A stretch of DNA of 64,000 bases from Vesta saturnalis (GCA_036346205.1 JARFJB010001817.1:2222001-2286000), one strand, 5' to 3'. Numbered from the stretch's first letter, positions 30,885 through 42,726 are shown. The notes: generated by a model not told the origin, from the sequence alone. Program-made: numbers and translations.

Positions 30885-31433
30885 CCCCGAATATGTTTGT
30901 TCTATAGCGTAGCACATCCGGTATATTCTGTTTTAAATCGAACAATAAATATCCGTGCGAATTAGAAGTAGCATCTTGGTACACAGCCTTTAAAAATTTC
31001 GTGTTGTCAGGTCAAATCTGCCTTGCTAAATACTGTATCTGTGCCCTGTCACGTGGGTTTTTAAACAAGATTATGTAATGAGCGTTGAGAGAGAAATCTC
31101 GCTGTCCACGTCCTTGATGAAATATGTGTGCGTTAAGAAAAACACGCTTAGATTTCTATGATGACAACCCTTTGTAAAAATATCAACCACCGAACCGTTA
31201 GTCTCGCGCATTAGATCGTCAATTATTATTAAGATTGGTTTTTCACCGTCAAACTGTTCCATATCAGGTAATACTTTCTGAAGTTCCACTGAGAGATCTT
31301 TGAATAATGGCTGCCATTCGCCGTAAAACCAGATAATTTTTTCAAAAGTTGTATCAACGATAAAATACGATGTCCCACAAACAGAAGGCCCCGCTACTAT
31401 TGCAGAAAAGGGATGCTTAAACTGACCTTCCAT
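30885..31433 (-). pseudogene. Polinton packaging ATPase, broken (P3)
   Basis: Starts at ATG 31433 (EGQFKHPFSAIVAG). The P-loop is GPSVCGTS in place of GPSGCGKS, with the catalytic Lys replaced by Thr. A deletion of about 13 codons follows. Walker B LIIIDDLM is intact near 31215. The frame is interrupted near 31070, and the C-terminus stops short of the GPQG...VYI end seen in P1 and P2. Confidence 0.88.
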
Positions 31434-31739
31434 TTCGAAACGCTAATCGATACTAAAGAGTATTCTGTTATCACCACAACTTAAATACTAGATGAAAAAA
31501 TCTGCAATCACAGGTATATTCTACCCTGTTTTATCGTGCTTATCTTTTAACATCAAAGTAATCCTATTCGTTGATGTCTTTTAAATATTTACTAAAACCA
31601 ATACGCGTATCGTGCAGTAACAATAATAGTTTGATGTATATCTAATTATAATGTCTAAGGGGCTACGACAAGAGGGCGCAGACCTAACACAAGCTCTTAT
31701 AGCTGTCTTATGAGGTAGCATTTGGGCCCCTTATTAGAA
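31434..31739. other. P3 5' leader between terminal repeat and ATPase
   Basis: No gene. Its position corresponds to the leader upstream of the ATPase in P1 (1390-1740). Confidence 0.5.
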
Positions 31740-32184
31740 CATTGTATGCGCACGCATTTGCCTACCTTCTAGGGGCTGAACTGCCAAAAAGGCTCTAAAT
31801 CCAACCAAAAGGGTACTTATTAGGGTGACAATTCAATCAAGGGGTTGAAAATGACCACCGAAGAAGCCATAAAAAATGTTCTTAACATAACCAAAAGGGC
31901 TCTAATTAGAGTGAAAATTCCAACAAGGGGCTGAAAATGGCCCCCGAAAAGAAGTCATAAAAAAAGAAGTGAACTGACAAAAAGGTTCTTAACACAACCA
32001 AAAGTGCTCTAATTAGGGTGAAAATCCCCACAAGGGTTGAAAATAGCCTCCGAAGAGAAGCCATAAAAAAAGGGGTGAAAAATACGATCCCTACGTGGGC
32101 ATATACAAAATGTCGGCCAAGGTGTCCCAGAGAACGGGGCTTGTGATGTAAAAAAAGTGGTGGGGATGGTGCCGGTGTACTACT
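31740..32184 (-). repeat. P3 terminal-repeat region
   Basis: Contains three imperfect repeats of a unit of about 110 bases built on CCAAAAGGG-CTCTAATTAG-GTGAAAAT-CCAACAAGGGG-TTGAAAATG-CCCGAAAAGAAGCCATAAAAA. This array takes the place of the CCAAGACC array of P2. The outer tip matches the P2 tip. Confidence 0.8.
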
Positions 32185-32204
32185 TACGAAATTTTGTAGA
32201 TACT

Positions 32205-32208
32205 AACA

Positions 32209-32243
<35 letters not shown>

Positions 32244-32282
32244 GCACGAACGCACGCACGCACGCACGCACACGCACCACCA

Positions 32283-32338
<56 letters not shown>

Positions 32339-32420
32339 CCACCACACACACACACACACCCAGCCACGCACGCACGCACGCTCGCACGCACGTACACACA
32401 TTAACACACGCACACACCTC
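32205..32420. repeat. (CA)n / (CACG)n compound microsatellite
   Basis: Starts with (CA)13, then long runs of CGCA/GCAC tetramers with CACCAC breaks. It lies about 20 bases beyond the P3 terminus. Frames through it are artefacts of the repeat. Confidence 0.95.
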
Positions 32421-32839
32421 GGATGTTGACCTCGACCTTCACTAGGCCAAGGATTAAGGTCAACGATGCATTTATCACATCTATTTTCGCTAATTGATAG
32501 AACACCCATTAAAGGTATGCACCTCCTGTTGTGACCTCGATTGAGTGGCTCCCAGTAGTTCAAAACTCAACGCAAACACAATGAGGGGATTCCAAACGTG
32601 TATTTCATACCTGTCTTCTCATAACGATTAATCACAAAATGAGGCCAAAGTACCTAACATTACGCTCGACATGCAGCAAATGACTTGACGATTTAGTATA
32701 TTAATATTTCGAATTGACATAATGTTTCCGTTTATTATATATTATATTATGATATATTACCAATTAGAATCAAATTGGAAGCAGAGTGAGATATAGAACC
32801 TCTGGAAGCATAACCTATAATAACTTTGAATTATACAAG
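32421..32839. other. Sequence without recognised features
   Basis: No ORF or repeat recognised beyond short AT-rich runs. Confidence 0.4.
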
Positions 32840-33720
32840 GTGTTTGCCTTGTCTGTGGCATTACATTTTATTTTTTTCAAACCTTTTGTATAATTTTGGT
32901 TTTCCTTACTCGTCGTGTGCATTACTATTGATAACTATAATTTCAACACTTTCTAGCAATTAGTTTTTTTTGTAGATGTAAATAACGTAAGATTTCAATC
33001 GACTTGCTCAAGTATCTCAACAAACTAGTTATACTGCAGCTAGAGAATAGGTTTTCACAAAAAAATGTGACAAGCGGTTTCTCGGTTTTTTCAAATAGCA
33101 CACCCTGCATAATTTCGTTTTTATTACTCGATCTGTGAATGAGTATTTATAAACATAATTTCAACGTTTTCTAGCGCTTAGTTTTCCTCAAAACATAAAA
33201 ATTTATATACTTTCAACGATTTGCGCAGGTAACTTAAGAAATGCACAAAACTAACCTAATGTAGTTAGGGAATAGAATACATGTTGTATGGGTCCTATGG
33301 ATAATGTAAAGTATAGTTTTTGTTTATCCATTATCGAGAGTGTGTAAAAATACTGAAAACTGACAAACGGTTTCTCTAACCATGTTTTTTGGCACTTAGA
33401 TAAAAAACAAAATGTCAACGATTTTCGCGGGTAACTTAAGAAAAGCCCTAATGTAGGTAGGGACTAGATTCTTAGCAATTATGTTAAAGTATGCATTTTG
33501 TGTATTCAACATACAATGGTGAAAACTTTGATAAACGGTTTCTCGGTTTTTTCAAATAGAACACTATGTATAATTATTTTTTTTACTGTTTATTCCTGTA
33601 TTATTTTGCATTTTGTTATTTTCCTTGTGAATATAACTATAATTTCAACACTTTTTAGTTTTTCTACAAACAATTTCAATTTTGTCGAATAGAGCCTCCC
33701 CCTTCCAGTGTTATTATAAG
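32840..33720. repeat. Degenerate tandem repeat, roughly 230-280 bp units
   Basis: Three to four diverged direct copies. Recurring blocks are CGGTTTCTCGGTTTTTTCAA (33074, 33539; degenerate at 33368), ACACCCTGCATAATTT / ACACTATGTATAATTAT, TAATTTCAACACTTTCTAG (32940, 33153, 33640), and AACTTAAGAAA-GC plus TAATGTAG-TAGGGA-TAG (33230-33275 and 33433-33470). The CACACCCTG piece resembles Tc1/mariner-like ends, so units may come from repeated terminal sequences. Confidence 0.6.
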
Positions 33721-34381
33721 AGAATTTTCAATAATGTAGTTTTAAAAATTGTATTACTTTTATTATTATTATTATTGTTGTTTTTTTAATAAATTTTTTA
33801 CCATTTTTAATTACATATTTACTTTTGAACTTTTCATTCATAACAAAAACTTATGATAATATGTAGTTTTACTTTAGTTATTGCTGGAGACATCTCCTTT
33901 CAACAAAAATCAATAAAAACCACGTTGCCTTACCCATCCAAGGCTCATCTAAGATATTTTCTACAGTTATTTGAAAAATAACTATTACTTCGAGAAATAT
34001 AGTTTCGTAATCCAAAGATTGGATGAATGAGAGAACGGATAGTCTGAATATAGTACAATGTTAATTGTAAAATTTGTGATAACATACTTGTAGAGTAAAC
34101 GATCTATAAAATTTTGCGTTAAAGAATATTTAGCTTATATTGTATGTACGCAGTTGAAACAAGTTTGCTTTAACCTCACATATATGCAAGAAAACAATTC
34201 TGCAACTTTGATAATTTGAACTTGAATGCTATGAAGGGTTTTAATGAATAATGACGATCAATCAGTTGTCTTTGTTCATAAAAATTTCATAACTTTCATT
34301 TTCACTAGATAAGCAATCATACGAAACACGGCTTAATAAGTTTTCCTTAATTCTCCCTAGTCCACCGCTAAAGGTGATAGA
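33721..34381. other. AT-rich sequence, nothing recognised
   Basis: Lies just outside the left end of the piggyBac element. No features seen. Confidence 0.45.
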
Positions 34382-34385
34382 TTAA
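34382..34385. repeat. piggyBac TTAA target duplication, left
   Basis: TTAA directly before the CCCTCTAGTACCC end; pairs with 52465-52468. Confidence 0.8.
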
Positions 34386-34551
34386 CCCTCTAGTACCCAA
34401 ATCCGCCTTGAGGCGGACCTTAAATAAATGCCGGTAGAATTATTATGTAAACATTTTACAGCGCTAGTGCCCTCGTTAGCCTTCAGTTTGTACCCGATAA
34501 GGATGCGTATTGAATAATTTTAGCGGGAAATCGTCCAGTCGGCTCTAAAAT

Positions 34552-34554
<3 letters not shown>

Positions 34555-34626
<72 letters not shown>
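34555..34626. repeat. (AT)n microsatellite
   Basis: About 36 AT units marking the left limit of Penelope pair 1 within piggyBac. Confidence 0.95.
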
Positions 34627-34628
<2 letters not shown>

Positions 34629-34740
34629 TTAATAACTAGGTATAGTTATATTTTAAAAGGATAATGCTGGGATTTCCTAGTTCCAGTAGGCATACAGGTA
34701 AAAAGCCATAATGTGATAATATTTATTACTATTTTATATA

Positions 34741-34768
34741 TTTCGGTTAAAATTTTAACCTTCATCAG
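34741..34768 (-). ncRNA. Hammerhead-like ribozyme core motif, Penelope 1 minus copy
   Basis: On the minus strand: CTGATGA, a GGTTAAAATTTTAACC hairpin, then GAAA, the conserved core order of a hammerhead ribozyme with stem II. Penelope-like elements are known to carry hammerhead motifs. I could not establish stems I and III, so activity is unproven. Confidence 0.5.
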
Positions 34769-35179
34769 AAAAACGTCTACAATAGGAATTAAAAACATAT
34801 TTGTGTAACTAATTATAAAACATATGTGAACTTACAATTAAATGGAAAATTACTGGTGAACAAATTAATTGATTGACGTGAGTGACATAATTGTGAATGG
34901 GATGATAAGGTGATCTATTAAAATTATTCTTAACCATATACATTCAAGAAAACCATAGTATAAAGTGTACAATATATAAGAACTCTAATAACATGATAAC
35001 AAGGTAAACATAAAAATTAACTAACTACTAAACAAAGTTGGTGACCTACAAAATGTGTTTTGATTTTTATACATTGGAATATTGAAATAAAAATATATAT
35101 ATTAGAGCTTCAAAACGATTAATTTATAAGAAATTGAATAAAAGATTATTAGTTATTACATACTTACTTTTTTCTTTCT

Positions 35180-35525
35180 TTTGGTGAAAGGCTGTTTTAA
35201 CAAATATGTATAAATAGAACTTAGTCCATTAGTATCAGTTTTATGATTAACACAAATTTCTGTGTTGTTATTAATGGCACATTTCTAAAAATTTTCTTTT
35301 TTGATTATCACTTTCGGTGTCTAGAATAGAAATATCGTTAAAATTAAACGCATGTCCTGTAATGTGGGAATGTATGCTAAGTGCAGTTGAACTTGGTTTA
35401 TTTTTACATCGCTTTTATGAGGAGGTAAACGTTTGAAAATCTTTTGTGAGGTTTGCCCTATGTAGCATTCATTACCAGTTGTTGCATGTCACTGAATATA
35501 TGACTTCTGATTATTGAAGTAGGGG
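35180..35525 (-). pseudogene. GIY-YIG endonuclease domain, minus copy 1, broken
   Basis: C-terminal endonuclease of Penelope-like elements. VTCNN and the damaged YIG region lie near 35490, followed by TKDFQTF, SSTALSIHSHITGHAFNFND and the tail PFTKRKKK. Stops are present in the GIY-YIG core. Confidence 0.7.
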
Positions 35526-35849
35526 GGTTTTGTCTTTAAGATTAGTGAAAAAAGACGGTACCGTACGAATTGCTGAAATGGCAACTTTTATATTATAAGA
35601 TATGAACGGTATGTAAATTGAAGGTGTTAAATGAGGTATGTAGGGTAATTTTTATAAATGGTTTGACTTGTTAATTCATTGTTATTTGTATTATCAAAAC
35701 TGTGTTTGTGGTTATTATAAGAATTGTTATTAAAATTATATTTTTAATAAACTAGCTGGGTATCCATTTTCTAAAAGGATGTTGTATAGTATCTTGTAAT
35801 TCTTTTGTAGTAATGAATGATGGCAAATTTTTTAATTCTGTTTTAAGAC

Positions 35850-36763
35850 CTATAACTGTATTAATTTTTGTTTATGAGGATGTTGGGAAAAATATGGAAT
35901 GTATCTACCTGAACTAGTTTCTTTGCGATACCAATCTAAGATGATATTATTATTATTTCTAATCATAAGGGTATCTAGAAAAGGAACACTGAAATTATCT
36001 TCTTTTTCGACTGTGAATTCAAGTCTACCATTATAAGAATTAAAAATATTTAAAGTATAGTCAACTTTATTAATTGGAACCGAGCACAACAGGTCATCTA
36101 CGTATTGCCAAATGAAAGGAAACTGAAAATCTATTTTATCGATAACGAAATATATAATGTCATTCATTACAATTTCTGCGATAGAAGGTGACAGAGTTCC
36201 TCCCATAGGACAACCGTACACTTGTGAATAAATAGTGCCATCGTAGATGAAATATGTGTTCATGAATAAAAACTTAACTATATAAACAAAACTTCTTTAG
36301 AAATAGAGCATACCTGTGTTATCAGTTGATAATTCTTTTCTATGACATTAACTGCTAATTCTACTGATATGTTAGTGAACAATGACTTTACGTCATATGA
36401 TACAATGCAGTAATTTTCTGGTATAATAAAACCATTAGCTTTTTCTGCGAAAGTGAAGGTATCTTTGATTCTGAATTTATTATGATTATGAAAAGCAGAA
36501 TCTAAGATATTAGCGATGTATTTAGCAAGTTTTTGTGTTGGTGCACCTATACATGATATAATCGGACGTAATGGTAAATTTTCTTTATGTACTTTGGGTA
36601 GTCCATAATATTTAGGTATCACACCTTTATAAGATTTGAGTAATTTGGATGTCTCATTAGAAATGTAACCTTTGTATTCAAGTGCTTTAATGATCTCATT
36701 TACTTTATTTTCAATCGTAGTTGTAGGATCTTTAGGATTTTTTATATGTAGCGCAATCATTTA
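35850..36763 (-). pseudogene. Penelope-like reverse transcriptase, minus copy 1
   Basis: RT of the Penelope clade. Ordered motifs: YYGLPKVHKENLPLRPIISC (motif 2a region), SYDVKSLFTNISVELAV (first catalytic Asp), GCPMGGTLSPSIAEIVM, QYVDDLL (catalytic YVDD, intact), then LEFTVEKEDNFSVPFLDTL and RKETSSGRYIPY. A stop or frameshift at about 36270 splits it in two frames. The N-terminal Penelope region is missing in this copy. Confidence 0.9.
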
Positions 36764-36877
36764 ATAGTTCTACTGATTTAATGTGGTAAATATCCTTTTA
36801 AAAATATAACTATACCTAGTTATTAAGAATTCACTATTATATTTCATAATTAACATGGGATTTTTGAACATATCGAG

Positions 36878-38560
36878 ATGATCTATGGAAGATTAGCAGT
36901 GACGATGATGAAACGATTTATTAAAATGAATAACAAATTAGCCAGTTTTAAAAATAGAAGAATTTTCTTATGTGAATGCAAAAGAAAACGCCTAATTCCA
37001 TCTTTTATAACTAATAATACGAATGGAATATACAACATAGGAAACGGCACTACTAACAATTTAACGAAATTAAAGAACCTACAAAGAAGGGTAACAAACT
37101 CACTTCTTAACTTAACTATTAATAATACTGTTTTGCAAATCAATCAATTAGAATGGTCCATGTACGATAATGTCAATGCACTTAACGATATGTTACCTTC
37201 TCATATTGTCAAAACTTTCTAGAATTACAACATAACAATTTTAACAAAAATTTCAATAGAATTAAAAAATTAAATCTAATTAAAATATCTAAATTAAAAA
37301 ATCCGTTGTCAACATATTTTGATAACATTAAATGTAATAAATGGTTCTTAAATACCACTAATACTGAAATTCTAATGATATCGAAAAATTTCTATCTTTG
37401 GTCCTAAATTCATTTTACCATCAAACAATAAAAATGTAGATATGTTTAAGTTTTTAGCCGACTTAGAAAATATTTTAGACACAATCCAGATAACAATGTA
37501 CAAAACTTTATTAGAGCCAAAGCTACTAATTTGATTACCAACCACATTAACGACAACAAAAATATTTTAACCCATTCAAAATGTAGAAAATAGAACTTTG
37601 ACATTTTTAAAGACAAGATGTAATATTAACCAAATCTGATAAATCTAATGTTTCTGTGTTGTTATACAAAGATATTTACCACATTAAATCAGTAGAACTA
37701 TTAAATGATTGCGCTACATATAAAAAATCTAAAGATCCTACAACTACGATTGAAAATAAAGTAAATGAGATCATTAAAGCACTTGAATACAAAGGTTACA
37801 TTTCTAATGAGACATCCAAATTACTCAAATCTTATAAAGGTGTGATACCTAAATATTATGGACTACCCAAAGTACATAAAGAAAATTTACCATTACGTCC
37901 GATTATATCATGTATGTGCACCAACACAAAACTTCTAAATACATCGCTAATATCTTAGATTCTGCTTTTCATAATCATAATAAATTCAGAATCAAAGATA
38001 CCTTCACTTTCAGAAAAAGCTAATGGTTTTATTATACCAGAAAATTACTGCATTGTATCATATGACGTAAAGTCATTGTTCACTAACATATCAGTAGAAT
38101 TAGCAGTTAATGTCATAGAAAAGAATTATCAACTGATAACACAGGTATGCTCTATTTCTAAAGAAGTTTTGTTTATATAGTTAAGTTTTTATTCATGAAC
38201 ACATATTTCATCTACGATGGCACTATTTATTCACAAGTGTACGGTTGTCCTATGGAGGAACTCTGTCACCTTCTATCGCAGAAATTGTAATGAATGACAT
38301 TATATATTTCGTTATCGATAAAATAGATTTTCAGTTTCCTTTCATTTGGCAATACGTAGATGACCTGTTGTGCTCGGTTCCAATTAATAAAGTTGACTAT
38401 ACTTTAAATATTTTTAATTCTTATAATGGTAGACTTGAATTCACAGTCGAAAAAGAAGATAATTTCAGTGTTCTTTTCTAGATACCCTTATGATTAGAAA
38501 TAATAATAATATCATCTTAGATTGGTATCGCAAAGAAACTAGTTCAGGTAGATACATTCC
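36878..38560 (+). pseudogene. Penelope-like N-terminal region and reverse transcriptase, plus copy 1
   Basis: N-terminal basic region at 36878-37222 (KFENHRRFL-like SFKNRRIFLCECKRKRLIPS), characteristic of Penelope proteins upstream of the RT. RT motifs at 37656-38500 repeat those of the minus copy: YYGLPKVHKENLPLRPIISC, SYDVKSLFTNI, GGTLSPSIAEIVM, QYVDDLL. Frameshifts near 37220, 37400, 37925, 38015 and 38255. YVDD is intact. Inactive. Confidence 0.88.
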
Positions 38561-38899
38561 ATATTTTTAACATCCTCATAAACAAAAAATTAATACAGTT
38601 ATAGGTCTTAAAAACAGAATTAAAAAATTTGCCATCATTCATTACTACAAAAGAATTACAAGATACTATACAACATCCTTTTAGAAAATGGATACCAGCT
38701 AGTTTATTAAAAATATAATTTTAATAACAATTCTTATAATAACCACAAACACAGTTTTGATAATACAAATAACAATGAATTAACAAGTCAAACCATTTAT
38801 AAAAATTACTACATACCTCACTTAACACCTTCAATTTCAAACTGTTTATATCTCATAATATCAAAGTTGCCAATTCAGCATTGTACGGTATCGTCTTTT

Positions 38900-39260
38900 A
38901 CTAAACTTAAAGACAAAACACCTCTACTGCAACAATCAGAAGTCATTTACTCAATACCTGCAACAACTGTAATAGATGCTACATAGCAAACTTCACAAAA
39001 GATTTCCAAACGTTTAGCTCTCCACAAAAGTGATGTAAAAGAAAACCTAGTTCAACTGCACTTTGCATACATTATAGTACAGGACATAAGTTTAATTTTA
39101 ACGATATTTCTATTCTAGACACCAAAGTGATAATCAAAAAGAAAATTTTTAGAAATGTACATTAATAACAACACGAAATTTGTTTAATCATAAAACTGAT
39201 ACTAATGGACTAAGTTCTATTTATACATATTTGTTAAAACAGCCTTTCACCAAAAGAAAG
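38900..39260 (+). pseudogene. GIY-YIG endonuclease domain, plus copy 1, broken
   Basis: CNNCNRCYIA near 38950-38985 is the YIG half of the motif (Gly replaced by Ala). TKDFQTF and HKFNFNDISILDTK follow, with the tail PFTKRKKK ending at about 39268. Frameshifts throughout. Confidence 0.7.
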
Positions 39261-39659
39261 AAAAAATAAGTATGTAATAACTAATAATCTTTTATTCAAT
39301 TTCTTATAAATTAATCGTTTTGAAGCTCTAATATATATATTTTATTTCAATATTCAATGTATAAAAATCAAAACACATTTTGTAGGTCACCAACTTTGTT
39401 TAGTAGTTAGTTAATTTTTATGTTTACCTTGTTATCATGTTATTAGAGTTCTTATATATTGTACACTTTATACTATGGTTTTCTTGAATGTATATGGTTA
39501 AGAATAATTTTAATAGATCACCTTATCATCCCATTCACAATTATGTCACTCACGTAAATCAATTAATTTGTTCACCAGTAATTTTCCATTTAATTGTAAG
39601 CTCACATATGTTTTATAATTAGTTACACAAATATGTTTTAATTCTATTGTAGACGTTTT

Positions 39660-39688
39660 CTGATGAAGGTTAAAATTTTTAACCGAAA
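39660..39688 (+). ncRNA. Hammerhead-like ribozyme core motif, Penelope 1 plus copy
   Basis: CTGATGA (39660-39666), a hairpin GGTTAAAATTTTTAACC (39668-39684), then GAAA (39685-39688). Mirror of 34741-34768. It matches the catalytic-core order of hammerheads; flanking stems could not be shown. Confidence 0.5.
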
Positions 39689-39764
39689 TATATAAAATAG
39701 TAATAAATATTATACATTATGGCTTTTACCTGTATGCCTACTGGAACTAAAATCAGCATTATCC

Positions 39765-39816
<52 letters not shown>

Positions 39817-39819
<3 letters not shown>

Positions 39820-42685
39820 GGTGTCCCAATAGTGCGTATTCGGTCGATAGCTCTTAGCCATTAAACTTAGAAGATAAGTTTAAATACGAAAGTTGTCTAT
39901 TTTATAAGCTGCATAATCTAAAAATAGTTTGGTTTTATAGGTGTAATATAAAAGCGGTACAATATAGAACTTTGATTTTTAAATAGAACACCCTATATAT
40001 TATTTTATTTTCGATTCTCCTTATAATTTTACATCTTTTTATAAGAATTACTTACAAGCTAAATTTACAGTTTTGAGATATTTGCAAAGTTAACTAAAAA
40101 CTGACATTTGTATGTAGTAATTCAAGTAGGCGTATCTCAGTTATTTTTAAAGATAAAAAATAATTATATAATAATCTATTGTCAAAATTGGATTTCAATA
40201 TACACGGTGATCACAAAAATTAATTCAATAACATAAATTTGAAAATGCTATATCTTCATTTTTTAAATGGCACACCCTATATTTTTTAATGTATTGTCTT
40301 CGTCTATTAATCGGATTTCATTTCTATTAAATATGTTCTATACAGATCTCTGATAGTTTCGGAGATATTTAAGTTTGTTCAATTTTTTCGTTGATAACAC
40401 TGAAGAAGAGTAACATTAGTCGGTCAAAGCAAGGTATGAATACATAAGAAACTAAAAAACATATTAACTGAAATACAAACACTTAAAATTATAATAAATG
40501 ATCAATGTGACCACCATTTTGTTGCTGGCAAACATGAAATCTTTGAATAAACGGGTGATCACAAAATTAATTCAACAACGTAAATTTGAAAATGCTATAT
40601 CTTCCTTTTTTTAATTATCACACCTATATTTTTAACGCCTTGTCTTCGTCTATTAGTCGGCTTTAATTTTTATTAAATATGTTCTATATCTATCTTAATA
40701 GTTTCGGAGATATTTAAGTTTGTTCAATTTTTTCATTGATAACACTGATGAAGAGTAACATTAGTCGGCCAAACCAAGCTGTGGATACATAAGAAACTAA
40801 AAAGTATTAACTGAAATACGTATAATGTAATTATAATGAATATTGTATGAAACATCCATTTTAAGAGATATTTGAGATGTTTTAAACGATTCATCGTAAA
40901 ATTAAACAATTTAATCAAAAGAGCGTAAAACAAAAGATGAACGAAAACAAATGAAGAAATCAAACTTGTCAAACAGTACTAATATTTGTGTAGTATTGTA
41001 TACTTACTTCCTAAATACAAAATGAATTTTTCGAAAAAAGAACTTGTTAATATGATTTACATCCTTGTGAAAGCGATAAAAATTGTCTTTTAGCTCATCG
41101 AATTTATAAGCAAAAATTTCCAAATGCACGGCACCCGCAAGTTTCAGAATTTGCAAGATTGAAAGAGCGTTTCGAGCAAACATGCAATATTCATTTCGAA
41201 GACAATTTAGAACGAGACGGAACCGCAATTAACGAAGGTAATGAACATTTAGTTCATCAATCCGTGATTGAAAATCCTCACGTTTCTCGCCGACAATAAA
41301 TATCCATACCATGTCCAACTTGCACAAGAATTAGACGAGGATGACTTCGTTAATATATTAAACTTTTGCAATTGGGCCATAAATAAAAATTTAGAAAAAC
41401 CCAACTATTTTAGCACGATCTTATTTACTGATGAAGCTACTTTCCACAAAATGGATACGTTAATAGACATAATTCCATTATTACGATACTGAGAATCCAG
41501 ATTTATAATTCCTGTTGATCATCAACACCGCTGGTCACTTAATGTTTGGGCCGAAATTATTGGGGAAAGAATTATAGGAGCATATTTTTTTGAAAACACG
41601 GTCAATTCATTTTTAAACTTCTTGCGCAACGCATTTGAAACTTTTATTGAAGATTTACCTTTACAAACCCTTAGAGAAATGTGGCTGCAATTAGATGGCG
41701 CTCCTCCGCAGTTTAGCAGAAACGTTAGAAATTATTTCAAAACAAATGGATTGGAAGAGGAGGGCCGATCTCTGGCCTGCAAGATCGCCTGACTTGACAA
41801 AGCTGGACTTTTTCTTTGGGGTTGGCTTAAAGAAAAAGTCTATCAAACTCCTCCAACAACTGTAGATGATTTGAAGGCAAGAATTAGAGACGTCATTCAA
41901 AATATAAATGTTTCCACTTTACGGAAAGTAAATTTGTCGTTTATTCAAAGACTTCATGTTTGCCAGCAACAAAATGGTGGTCACATTGAACGTTTATTAT
42001 AATTTTAAGTGTTTGTATTTCAGTTAATTTCTTTTGAGTTTCCTATGTATTCATAGCTTGCTTTGACCGACTAATGTTACTCTTCTTCAGTGTTATCATC
42101 GAAAAAAATTGAACAAACTTAAATATCTCCAAAACTATTAGAGATAGGTATAGAACATATTTAACAGAAATCAAAGCCGACTAATAGACGAAGACAGGCA
42201 TTAAAAAATATAGGGTGTACCATTTAAAAAATGAAGATATAGCATTTTCAAATTTATGTTATTGAATTAATTTTGTGATCACCGTGTATATTGAAATCAA
42301 TTTTGACAATAGATTAAAGTAAGCTCATGTATGAATAAATTCTATACCAAAATTATTTTTTATCTTTAAAAATAACTTGAATTACTACATAAAATGTCAG
42401 TTTTAGTTAACTTTGCAAATATTTCATAAACTGTAAGATTTAGCTTGTAAGTAATTCTTATTAAAAAATGTAAAATTACAAGGAGAATCGAAAATAAAAT
42501 AATATATAGGGTGTTCTATTTAAAAATCAAAAGTTCTATATTGTACCGCTTTTATATTACACCCTGTAGAAACCAAACTATTTTTAGAATATGCAGCTTA
42601 TAAAATAGACAACTTTGTATTTAAACTTATCTTCTAAGTTTAATGGCTAAGAGCTATCAACCGAATACGCTATTGGGACACCCTG
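39817..42685 (+). mobile_element. DNA transposon T3 (DUF4817/DDE family)
   Basis: 2,869 bp. The left end CAGGGTGTCCCAATAGTGCG at 39817 and the right end ...TATTGGGACACCCTG at 42685 are inverted and flanked by TA inside (TA)n arrays. TIRs are about 735 bp (39817-40552 and 41938-42685) and include the 3' end of the transposase gene. A second copy of part of the left TIR (CGGGTGATCACAAAATTAATTC onward) lies at about 40553-40840. The transposase is central on the plus strand. Confidence 0.93.
41022..42003 (+). pseudogene. T3 transposase (DUF4817/DDE), broken
   Basis: ATG 41022. N-terminal MNFSKKELVNMIYIL, then NCLLAHRIYKQKFPNARHP, typical of DUF4817. ENPHVSRRQ is near 41271. The catalytic region has ILFTDEATFH (first Asp), VDHQHRWSLNVWAEIIG, and WLQLDGAPPQFSRNVRNYF (second Asp), then degraded SPDLTKLDF with LWGWLKEKVYQTPPTT. 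The end NGGHIERLL is at 42003. Frameshifts near 41065, 41297, 41490 and 41755. Identity to T4 and T5 is family-level only. Confidence 0.88.
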
Positions 42686-42689
42686 TATA

Positions 42690-42722
<33 letters not shown>
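42686..42722. repeat. (TA)n microsatellite with one G interruption
   Basis: Joins T3 to T4. Confidence 0.9.

Positions 42723-42726
<4 letters not shown>

Larger units (their letters stand above)
29105..32184 (-). mobile_element. Polinton/Maverick fragment P3 (truncated)
   Basis: Minus-strand Polinton with terminal repeat (31740-32184), ATPase, pX-like, conserved ORF and the first 44 codons of integrase, then truncation near 29185. The tip GGTGCCGGTGTACTACT at about 32175-32184 matches GGTGCCGGTGTTTTACT at the P2 right end. No matching second terminal repeat was found. A short piece in the opposite orientation lies at 29108-29190. Confidence 0.85.
34627..36830 (-). mobile_element. Penelope-like element 1, minus copy (5'-truncated)
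   Basis: Minus-strand Penelope-like retroelement in head-to-head inverted arrangement with the plus copy that follows. The arm 34663-36794 is the inverted match of about 37670-39770. Sequence at 34627-34662 recurs inverted at 36795-36830, so the body is bracketed by short inverted tails. A hammerhead-like core lies at its 3' end (34741-34768). Confidence 0.88.
36831..39770 (+). mobile_element. Penelope-like element 1, plus copy (nearly full length)
   Basis: Plus-strand partner of the minus copy, extending about 840 bases further at the 5' side. Order: N-terminal region, RT, GIY-YIG, 3' end with hammerhead-like core (39660-39688), and an A-rich end at 39771-39785 followed by (TA)n. Confidence 0.88.

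Noticed and set aside
32157..32563. Open frames rich in Cys/Val/Arg or Thr/His/Ala
   Set aside because: Produced by the CA/CACG microsatellite; both strands are open because the repeat lacks stops.
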